The notes under the pieces are model-generated. The model did no database searches. It worked only from the letters and a program-made list of their open reading frames with translations, and was not told where the DNA came from. A DNA stretch of 64,000 nucleotides from Gigaspora rosea. Its lineage: Eukaryota > Glomeromycota > Glomeromycetes > Diversisporales > Gigasporaceae. Positions within the stretch are counted from its first letter, which is position 1. Each line of letters begins with the position of its first letter. The translations under genes and the position numbers were made by a program. The DNA lies in the NCBI GenBank assembly GCA_003550325.1, contig QKWP01000118.1, forward strand, positions 445,793-509,792, in the 5' to 3' direction. This document shows, piece after piece, positions 55,900 through 64,000 of the stretch.

Positions 55900-56648
55900 A
55901 CTTCTATCATTATCATTACTTTTCGAACTAGCTTTTTTATTCTATACTTTTCAAGATTTGCAATTTTTTTTAAAATTCTGATTTCAGGTGTAATCCACGA
56001 AACATGCTGGATGGATATTTTATGCTATCTGGCGCTTTATTAATCTCTGAAAGGAATTCATCAAGTGTAGATACTTTAGTTGTATACTATTTTGCAGGAA
56101 GAGATGTCCATTTTCAGATTTGATAAAAGTTCCATAATATATTCATATTCAACTTCGTCACCTGATAAAATCTCTTTATAATTATGATCATATTCTTTTT
56201 CATAATGTTCCTTTTTCATTAGAATTCAATTAAGTTTTTCTTCTGATTCAAAAATTACACTTGCTAAAGTAGCAATATCGCATGTTTCTAATTCTGAAAA
56301 GCTATTATTTGCAAATATTAATATTATTTGATTTTGAAGATAACCTTAACAAAGCACTATTACATCAAGAGCACAAAGTAAAATTAAATGCCTTTCAAAC
56401 TTAATAAACAACTGTAGTGCTCTATTATTGGTAAATGAATTCTACTTTTTCCTTAATCCAATTTGAATTAAACATTCGTAAAAATGCATATTTGACAGCA
56501 ACATCTGTCCAATTATCTTTATGTGGCACGTCAGACAAATTACAATTACATTTTTCTTGTTGCAAATCAATTCTACAATGCATGCTTTTCTATATCTAAA
56601 ACAGGTTCTGCGATGATATTTTAATTTTGTTTCTTGAGAATCGGCCAT
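55900..56648 (-). pseudogene. Decayed member of the MADSQETKLKY gene family
   Basis: The minus strand opens at ATG 56648 with MADSQETKLKYHRRTC, close to the start of the relic at 38660. Downstream, in shifting frames, come ETCDIATLASVIFESEEKLN, EKEYDHNYKEILSGDEVEYE, YIMELLSNLKMDISSCK and EFLSEINKAPDSIKYPSSMF. Several stops and frame changes are present. The acidic middle follows the LDPEICD-type segment of the other copy. Function unknown. It documents a multi-copy family that decays locally. Confidence 0.6.
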
Positions 56649-57506
56649 TTTTCAAGAGAAATATGTATATGTAAAGAAAACCTATAATAATTTTTATATA
56701 AATACGTAATATAGCCTTATATCGATCACGAATGATTACTAATCAATTACACAATTTTATATAGATTCTTAAATTTAAATTCACTATTTAGAATCTCAAC
56801 GATTCTCCGGCATCATTATCATGAAAATCATGTGTGTTACACCTTTTGCAAACTGCTATAATTTATTGACCATTCGTATGTTTTCTGATTCCGTGACATT
56901 TGTTGATCACAATAATTTGAAAAGTACACTGTAAACCGAATTGAGTTATAGAGATTTTGTTTTTGATATATAATATTTAAGGTTACGATTTCGGTTCTCA
57001 TGAGGTTTTTAGAGTTCCTGAACATTTTAACTTAGAGTACCCGATCCCGTTTATTTAGTACGTTTTTGATATAAGCACCCGGTGATGATCACCATCGGTT
57101 ATTACTAAAATTCTATAATTAAATCGATTTACTATTAAAAACCGATTTACTATTATCGAAAAATGATTAAATTTTAACGGATCGCAGCTAACGCACACAA
57201 ACACCTTATTGCCGTCTGATTGTGCGATTGTATGTTGTTTACGATATAAAAAAAAATCATAAATTATAAAAATATTTTATTTGAATTGAATTTTTATTAA
57301 GAAAATCGCGACAATCGAGTGATTGTACATTAACCTGAAATGTCAGTAAACGACTGTGTAACATGGAAATAGCTAAGAGTGCATACGGAGGTTTGTAAAG
57401 TACGTCCGTACGTACAAACGCCTTGCTACATTTTCAAGAGCAATGATTGTCGAAAGAATCGCTGAGGTAATTATAAGGGACGAATTCTCATTTAAGCATA
57501 AAATAA
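56649..57506. other. Gap, no gene
   Basis: AT-rich sequence with no recognised frame. The 56837-57025 minus frame has no family likeness. A GTACGTCCGTACGTAC phrase lies near 57400. Confidence 0.4.
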
Positions 57507-57516
57507 AGTTTAGGAT

Positions 57517-57775
57517 ATAGATGGGGGTGAAATTACTCTTTATAATAAGATGTTTTTGTTGAAATTGTTGAAATTACTTGAAGGTTAAATTGGTGAAATT
57601 AGTTTTCCAATATTAAAAATTAATTTAAATTACGTCAAAAATTAATTAAAACTAAGCTAAATCAAATACAATAATTGTTTTAGATTTAATTTATAAACAT
57701 ATTAAAAATGTTGAAATTATTGTTGAAATTATTGTTGAAATTAAAAAATTGAAAATGAATTTCACCCCCAACTAT
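57517..57775. mobile_element. MITE with 10-bp target duplication
   Basis: Ends ATAGATGGGGGTGAAATT and AATTTCACCCCCAACTAT are inverted. A perfect AGTTTAGGAT flanks both sides (57507-57516 and 57776-57785). A 9-11-bp duplication is typical of Mutator-like elements. The interior repeats TTGTTGAAATTA. Confidence 0.82.
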
Positions 57776-57785
57776 AGTTTAGGAT

Positions 57786-58072
57786 TTATCGATAGAGGTA
57801 GTTTATTATGCATACACAAAATAATTGAGGCCTGAATCAAAGTTTCAAAGGAAAATCTCAACAAACAAAATTCCGAAAAAAAAGATCAGATTTATAACAT
57901 AATGAGGACTAAACTGTTGAGATTGATCAGATCCTTTTAAATAGAGTAAACGTTAATATTTTTCGTAAAACATAATCAATTATGTATAATGAACCCTTTT
58001 TCTCTCGTACTGCGTTTGTTTGTTGGCCTGCTAGTATAGAAATTTTTAACAACATTTGAATTTTCTTAACAG
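57786..58072. other. 5' flank of kinase gene
   Basis: Should hold the promoter and a first exon of the kinase gene. An ATG at 57982 (MYNEPFFS) exists but does not splice in frame, so the true first exon is unknown. Confidence 0.35.
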
Positions 58073-59624
58073 TGGGTTTTGTCAAAATTCATAAATCAGA
58101 ATCGAATCTTTACGGCAATCGATTCTGCAAATTTTGGAACGACAACTCCAGGAAAATCATACGAACAAAGAGATCAAATTATCTGTTCGATAATTGATAA
58201 AGATAGAACTTTAAATGGTGTCGAAAAAAGACTCGCCAAGGAACGTTTCTTAAAAATACGCGATTACAACAGAATTCGAAAAAATCTAGAATCCATGTAC
58301 CAAAATTGCAAACAGTGTACTCGTACCAGTCGCACTCGACTCTATTGTGAGCATTGCGTGAAAGATGGACTTGTTGAAAACTTTGGAAAATGGACTTCTG
58401 GAAATTCTATTCTTGACTCGATAATACAAAAAACTCAAATTGCAATTCCATACCCAGGAAACTTTCCTGAATGGATCCCATATAAACACATTAGTAATAT
58501 AAAGTATAAAACCAAAGGGGGATTTGCACTTATCCAAACTGCAAAATGGCAAAAAGGAGTTATTAAAGACTTTTCGGCAGCAAAGAAAACTTTCTATAGA
58601 GATGGTCCTATGAAAGTATGTCTAAAACATCTTAAAGGATCAAATGTAGCTGATGATAAATATATGACAGAGGTAAGTCATAATATTAACTATTAATCTC
58701 GAAACCACTTACCTATAATAATGTTTTCACTTTATAGGTCCAAATTCATTTTTCATTATCAAGTATACCCGTCGATATCACTTGGTTGCTTGGAGTCACA
58801 ATTGATCCACATACCAAAGATTTCATTCTCGTTCTGATGCCAGAAGAATCCAATTTATGGGAAATTTTATCTGACCCAGAAAATAAATACACATGGCGCC
58901 AAGTCTTCGATCTCCTTCTTTATATTTGTGGAACACTTAAAGTAATGCACGAAAATAACATAACACATCGTGATCTGCATCCCGGAAACATTCTTCAAAC
59001 TGCCGGCATGCATCGTCTCTCCGATTTCGGTCTTTCTGCTCCAGCCAATATGCCGTCAGATGGAGTATACGGAAATATGCCTTTTATTGCCCCCGAACTT
59101 TTTAAAAAACAACCATATACACCTTCTTCAGATATTTATTCAATTAGCATTATAATGTGGACACTTGCATCTTCTTCCCCACCCTTTTCAGAAAAGAAAC
59201 ATGATAACTATCTTATTTTTGAGATTCTTGATGGACTCCGCCCTCCAACTATTAAGTGGTCTCCAACATCATACAATAATTTGATGCAACGTTGTTGGGA
59301 TTCTGATCCGAATAAGAGACCATCAACGACCGAATTACATGTTTATTTTGATAATATATTATATGACGAAATCTCTAACCCTACATTTATTAATCAAATT
59401 GTTAGAAGATCTGCATTTGATGTGAAGTTTCTGCAAAAATTTGCAAAAAGTTCGGTCTATATTTTTGAAAGTCTTGATATTTCTAAGAGAGATTCTTATG
59501 GTAGGTTTTTTTTTTGGATATAGCGATTTGTTTTATATAAAACAGAAATAGATTAAACTCATTTTCATAAATACATTCAGAAGAGTATTTTGATATTTTG
59601 AGTAATAATGAAACGCTGATATGA
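58073..59624 (+). CDS. Tyrosine-kinase-like protein kinase, catalytic motifs intact
   Basis: Exons: 58073-58672 (opens after an AACAG acceptor, so the start codon lies upstream), 58738-59500, 59581-59624. The second donor (GTAGGT) and TTCAG acceptor give a short last exon ending NNETLI. The N-terminal part has CKQC and CEHC, a probable zinc site, then GKWTSGNSILDSIIQ and EWIPYKHISNIKY, the standard lead into this fungal kinase family. The kinase domain has a weakened glycine loop (KTKGGFALIQTAKW), a lysine at CLKHLK, THRDLHPGNIL, LSDFGLS, IAPELF and SSDIYSISIIMW. The catalytic Asp, Asn and DFG Asp are all present, so an active Ser/Thr/Tyr kinase is likely. Without splicing the second exon would stop at 59523. 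Located about 10 kb downstream of MLKL-like copy 2. Confidence 0.83.
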
Positions 59625-59698
59625 TATAAAGGTCCAAGTTGTTTAACATAATAAAGCATTATTATTAGATTTTTAACCAAATAACAATATATTATACC

Positions 59699-60043
59699 TA
59701 GTGATGGGAAAATGCGCATTTTATAATATGCATTAGAGCACGTTATATCAAATGCGCATGATATCGCATGATATAGTTTTTGGAATTTATATTTTCCCTT
59801 CGGAAAATATCGGATACGTACTCAACCCAATTTTGCTCTTCTTTTATGTTCATTCATTTTCTTTTCGGAATTTTTCGAGACTTTTGCATCCATGTTCCTT
59901 AATTCTGCCCGCAAATACGCTCCCTGGTCTACATTATATATACTTTAATTTTCTTATATAACGCATGATTCAGAAACATGCGTATGAATGCGCATTAATG
60001 CGCACGATTAAGGAATCATGCGCACGCATGAAACCCATCTCTA
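59699..60043. mobile_element. hAT-type MITE, TGCGCAT-rich, 345 bp
   Basis: Ends TAGTGATGGGAAAATGCGC and GCATGAAACCCATCTCTA are the same pair as the 1.4-kb element at 39543, in opposite orientation. The 8-bp flanks (ATTATACC, AATATACT) match at six positions. Lies just behind the kinase gene. Confidence 0.72.
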
Positions 60044-60492
60044 AATATACTAATGATGCTTGACGAAACTATTTTTGCGCTGACGAAATGGCTTCGTCTA
60101 TGGTTTCGTCTGACGAAACCTTGACTATTGACGAAAATACATATAATTGACGAATTTATAGACGATTGACGAAACTATACGAAACTATAGACGATTAACG
60201 AAACTATAGACGAAACTATAGACGATTGACGAAACTACAGATGATTGATAATTGATGAAGCTAGAGATGGGATTCATGCGTGCTGAGAAAGTGTGGGCTA
60301 GTTGAAGATAATTAAAACTAACCAACCAACTAATTTAACTAACAAAACTATACAACAATTGTCCCAAGACTTCTTAACCTTGAATCGGTAGACAGAAAGA
60401 GGCTGTAAAGATTTGGACCAGGTCTCAAGGTTAGTAGGGTCTTGCTACGGCGTAACTGGTTTTACAATACTTTCTTAATATTAATTCTATAA

Positions 60493-60697
60493 CAGAGGTG
60501 ATGATTTTCTGTGGTGACAAAATACCAATTCTGACCAGAATTACATAAACCGGCCAGCATTATAGTTGTAAATTCCAGCCAAAATTAAATGTCAGTCGGA
60601 GCACAGATCCTAAATCTCAGTCAAAATCATGATTTTTATAAGCCATTTCCGTGATTTTTCTGCAAAATTCCGTGAACGCAGAAAATCATCACTCTTG
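60493..60697. mobile_element. MITE-like inverted-end insert
   Basis: Left CAGAGGTGATGATTTTCTG and right CAGAAAATCATCACTCTTG are inverted. The flanks TTCTATAA and CTTTATAG agree at five of eight bases. Non-coding. Confidence 0.55.
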
Positions 60698-61052
60698 CTT
60701 TATAGTTCTATTTTCTTAATTCTGAAATTGTAGGCTTCGAATATTCAATTTCAATCGTGAACTCAGTTCAAAATGTCACATAATCAGATAAATATCGGGT
60801 GCCCTTATGATCTACAAAATTTAGGCTTGGAACCAAGGATCTTTGGGTCTTTGTGTAATATAAACAACTGTTAACGATAAAAACATGACAACTAGCTCCG
60901 TAAAAAATGCATATAATATTACTGTATTATTAATAAAATTTTTAAATTTGTTTTACATCAGATGTAAATCATTTGCAGCCAAAAGGTATTTACCTGTTTT
61001 AATGATTCCTAAAGCAAAATTCGCATGGTTTATTTTTAGGGTTTTCCTAGGC

Positions 61053-61376
61053 TTCGCACCCCTGCGTTGTGCTTGTATATCGCACCCAAACGATCTACCA
61101 ATTAAATTTGAAGATCAGATGTAACGTGCAAACTTTTTTTCTAGATTGTAATATCAAAAAATTTCGTCTACATAACTACTTTTTGAGCTCTAACAAAAAA
61201 AATTCTTTGCAAAATTATAGTATAAACTATTACTCTACTATAACCTCTAATCCTAACCCAACTCTAACCCTAACCTCATATTAATTTAAATTTTTGTTAT
61301 AAAATTATTTTGTACACAGATCTTCAAAATATGTTTACATATATACTGCAATAAATTAGTACATCGCAGGGTGCAT
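61053..61376. repeat. Inverted-end segment with telomere-like run
   Basis: Left TCGCACCCCTGCGTTGTG ... TTTGAAGATC and right GATCTTCAAAATATG ... CATCGCAGGGTGCA are inverted. The middle has TAACCCTAACC-like words (61225-61280) as at 44610. No target duplication. Confidence 0.45.
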
Positions 61377-61600
61377 TGTATAGGTTTATCCTTATTTTTA
61401 TTAATTTTTTTTTATAAATATATATATATTCGCGGAGTTTTATCACGAGCTTTGTCATTCGTCAGGAGTTTCATCTTTGTCACAAGTTTTGCCATTTGTT
61501 ACGAGTTTCATTATTCATCATTCATCTAATTGGAGCTGCCTGACAAACCAATTTTGTCATTCCTCCAGACAAAGCTCTTTCATCATTCATTAGGTATCAT

Positions 61601-62011
61601 CCCTATAAGAAAAGTGGACCGGGTGTTGGTACGGGTTGGCCGAGGTTGTCTGGATAGGCACGTGTCATGTGGCACGTAAAGGCATGAAACACGAACCAAA
61701 AGGTGACAGAATGGCACGTATATTACGTTTACATACGTGCCACCCAATGCACGTGTCAATACCGTGCACGTTTTATTACGTTATTTTACATGTAATTACC
61801 CGTGCCAAAACCCGTGAGTTTTGGTTTAGTAAAGTGCAGCAAAACCCGGTCCATTTACGGTCCAAAATGTCCGGGTAAACAGTCCAATTCGGACCAATTT
61901 AACGTGCCAACACGGTACACAGACGTACAAACCCGGACATCCGCCCGTTCCACACTCAGCCGTGCCTCTCCGTAGAAACACGTGCCTACACAGACCATTT
62001 TTTTTATAGGG
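61601..62011. mobile_element. CCCTATAA-ended element rich in CACGT
   Basis: Left CCCTATAAGAAAAGTGGAC and right (inward) CCCTATAAAAAAAATGGTC are inverted, with a CAT duplication (61598-61600 and 62012-62014). The body is GC-richer and packed with CACGTG / GGCACGT words in both orientations. The frame 61636-61878 looks like a by-product. Superfamily not assigned. Confidence 0.7.
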
Positions 62012-62024
62012 CATTAAACTATAC

Positions 62025-62774
62025 CAATACTATGTTTGGTAATCTTCCCCTATCGTACCTATTTTATGTTTTATTTGTTTATTTTTTTATCTTTTTATAT
62101 TCAGCTCCCGTTTCATCTTATTTCTTTCCTTAGATATATAAGAAACTTCATTATTTATTAATTGTAATTTCAGCTTATTTGGGGTTCAAACTTTATGAAC
62201 CAGTTACATATATACAGTATGTACATACAACAAATTGAAAGATGTCGAAGTAGTGATGCAAGCATCTCACGTTCGTCATGTGAAAATCAATGTTTACATA
62301 ATACCAAAATTCATAAATACAGGTGAGCATGATTTAAATTACAGTAATTACTACACCAAGATAGGTTTGATACAAGGATCGAACCATAAATAAAAAGAAG
62401 CTCCAAACATCTATGCAAAAACAGTCAATTATGCTGCCATGTTAAATTGTAACCCAATTTTTCTCTTCCAAAAACCTAACGCATCCAAAATGATCAATAA
62501 CTTCAATATTATTCACATTTCATATTAAAAAAGTCATTTTTTACAAAATATATATAGATCTATAATGATAACTTTACATAATTATTATATAGAATACTGT
62601 ATAAAATTATATAAGGTAAATAGGATATTGTGTTCAGGTGGGATATTGTGGCTAATCTGCATATCTTGTAACCTAGCAATCAGAACCCAATGTTTCTTGT
62701 ATCATTCAATTCATCTCATTGAGACGAATTGAATAATATAAAATTTATTCAAATCCAATTACTCCAATTACTAG
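62025..62774. other. Gap, no gene
   Basis: AT-rich sequence. Nothing recognised. Confidence 0.4.
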
Positions 62775-62782
62775 AGTACAAG

Positions 62783-62906
62783 CAGTGTTGGCTCAGGACC
62801 AAAAGTCTGTTCTACTGGACTTATAAACTGTTTATAGTCCAGTGAACCAGTTTATAAGTCCAGTTCCAGTTCAATTTTACTGGATTTATAAGTGAGTCCA
62901 ACACTG
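62783..62906. mobile_element. hAT-type MITE, 124 bp
   Basis: Ends CAGTGTTGGCTC and GAGTCCAACACTG (imperfect inverted ends). The flanks AGTACAAG and ATTACAAG are an 8-bp duplication with one change. Contains several ACTTATAA / AGTCCAGT words. Same end type as 17747 and 19738. Confidence 0.82.
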
Positions 62907-63089
62907 ATTACAAGATATTGTCATTTATACAAAATATAAATTTTTTCACACAAATTTAAGTTTATTATTAAAAATATGCATAATCTTTGAAAAAGAATAG
63001 CTTTTGATCCACTGGTTCATTTTGGATGATTTTATCACCAAAATAACCATCTTTATGAAACATTTTTAAAATATACAAAATCATTACTA

Positions 63090-63199
63090 TATTACTACAA
63101 AATAACGATCATGGGCATTATTTCAAAAATTACATCCCTAAAAATAGTATACTGGAATTCAAAATAACATCTATGCACATCCTGAAATAGTGCCTTGTT
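63090..63199. mobile_element. Worn MITE of the GGGCATTATTT family
   Basis: ATGGGCATTATTTCAAAAAT and AATTCAAAATAACATCTATG lie around CCCTAAAAATAGTATACT, the same order as in 18254-18385. Degraded copy. Ends not defined. Confidence 0.5.
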
Positions 63200-63540
63200 A
63201 TAAGAAACTTTTTAATAAAATTCTTGTGTTTATAAGCTATATTTAACCTGGTTGAATAGTTTTATTCATTTACAAGGCGAGTTAATTTGCTTTGAAGTTA
63301 CGAAAGAAATTGTAATATGTAGTTGTTTAAAGATTATCTGTTTTCACAGAAAGTGTATCACAACCGGTTTATGATTGGTCAACTACCTCATGATCAGACT
63401 CGTGCATTGCCGATTTATACATCATACATAGGAATAGGGATACCGCTGATTTGCGATAGAATATGCGCATAATTTAGATTTTGCCGCAGAAGCATATGCG
63501 ACGGCGATATTCGCATATCAAGATGAATTTCGCATAATTA

Positions 63541-63775
63541 CAGTTGTTTTTTCATAATTTCTGGACCACCTAAAAAATTTTTCGTTTCCCGAAACCTCTT
63601 CGATCCCGTTCTAAGAATCACCTACCTTTTCGGAAACTATTTCGCTGTGCTTGTAACTTCGATACGGAGACTGCGAAGTAGTTTCCGAAATAGTAGGCGA
63701 TTCTTAGAACGGGATCGAAGAGGTTTCGGGAAACAAAAAAAATTTTAGGTGGTCCAGAAATTATGAAAACAGCTG
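63541..63775. mobile_element. Fold-back MITE with 100-bp arms, 235 bp
   Basis: The left arm starts CAGTTGTTTTTTCATAATTT and the right arm, read inward, CAGCTGTTTTCATAATTTCT. Arms of about 105 bp match closely (CCCGAAACCTCTTCGATCCC in both). TA flanks both sides (63539-63540 and 63776-63777). Can form a very long hairpin. Confidence 0.88.
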
Positions 63776-63777
63776 TA

Positions 63778-64000
63778 ATAAACATAATCTGCGCATAAAA
63801 TGGCCGGAATTAAAGATCGAGTAATATCGGGTTTATCAATTTCCCCACCAGTTCCTATTGGACGCAGCATTTGATTGTACGAAACAAGTTTTGAAATTTC
63901 AAAAAACGGTCGAATGTTAAGTAATAAAACATATCGTTAAAGTAGTATAAAAATTTAACAAGAAACGTATATTAGGCCGCACAAAGTTAATTTTTTCGTT
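63778..64000. other. Right edge, nothing recognised
   Basis: AT-rich. ATGCGCATAA / TCTGCGCATAA words on both sides of the fold-back MITE suggest it landed inside another repeat (about 63436-63880), whose ends I could not define. Confidence 0.35.

Larger units (their letters stand above)
60051..62016. mobile_element. hAT-like element with TGACGAA arrays, copy 2, itself interrupted
   Basis: Starts TAATGATGCTTGACGAA with a TGACGAAACTATAGACGAT array to about 60250. Its right end reads GGTATCATTA only when the element 61601-62011 and one CAT duplication are removed. The 8-bp flanks are then AAATATAC (60043-60050) and AACTATAC (62017-62024), seven of eight identical. A degenerate right array lies at 61440-61590. 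Contains several smaller insertions and no transposase. Confidence 0.68.

Noticed and set aside
58670..58740. Frameshift splitting the kinase at 58.7 kb into two genes
   Set aside because: GTAAGT donor and TATAG acceptor join the halves in phase, with kinase motifs continuing in order.
61225..61280. Chromosome end or interstitial telomere
   Set aside because: The words are degenerate, short and shared with another dispersed repeat at 44610.

Overview
The window reads as an AT-rich, transposon-packed fungal nuclear segment. The best match is an arbuscular mycorrhizal fungus of the Rhizophagus / Glomeromycotina type. That assignment is an inference. It rests on short GT-AG introns with GTATGT/GTAAGT donors, genes and decayed copies from expanded Sel1-repeat and tyrosine-kinase-like families, an MLKL-type N-terminal bundle, and many degenerate hAT, pogo/Tc1 and Ty3 elements. 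Only about five loci look like living genes. Most of the remaining sequence is mobile DNA or its remains.

Layout. 1-633 (minus): 5' part of a Ubc4/5-type ubiquitin-conjugating enzyme, running off the left edge. 2.2-3.7 kb: decayed Sel1 gene. 5.5-8.9 kb: pogo-like DNA transposon with 33-bp inverted ends and a DDE transposase broken by one in-frame stop. 9.8-11.3 kb: decayed Sel1 gene and a kinase N-lobe fragment. 12.5-15.0 kb: six-exon gene with an MLKL-like helical bundle, a pseudokinase domain and Sel1 repeats. 16.9-19.6 kb: non-coding pogo-like element with nested MITEs. 21.1-38.6 kb: Ty3/Gypsy retrotransposon whose 5' LTR is split by an 8-kb second LTR element, which itself holds a SINE, a DNA element and a hAT MITE. 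38.7-42.8 kb: two halves of a Cys-rich/SAM-like gene broken by DNA elements, then a decayed Tc1-like transposase. 43.6-44.2 kb: tRNA-derived SINE. 45.4-48.1 kb: second MLKL-like gene, same exon plan. 49.8-52.0 kb: Sel1 pseudogene hit by two hAT-like elements. 53-54 kb: multi-pass membrane protein gene. 55.9-56.6 kb: decayed member of the Cys-rich family. 58.1-59.6 kb: protein kinase gene with intact catalytic motifs. 59.7-63.8 kb: further nested MITEs and hAT elements.

How the genes may work together. The two MLKL-like genes are the most interesting content. Their order (four-helix-type N-terminus, kinase fold with damaged DFG and missing glycine loop, C-terminal Sel1 scaffold) recalls necroptosis executors, in which a pseudokinase switch controls a membrane-active bundle. 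A catalytically plausible kinase lies about 10 kb downstream of the second copy. A functional link is speculation. The domain order and the motif losses are visible in the sequence.

Exon boundaries were placed by hand from splice signals and comparison of paralogs within the window. Family names come from memory of protein families, not from a search.
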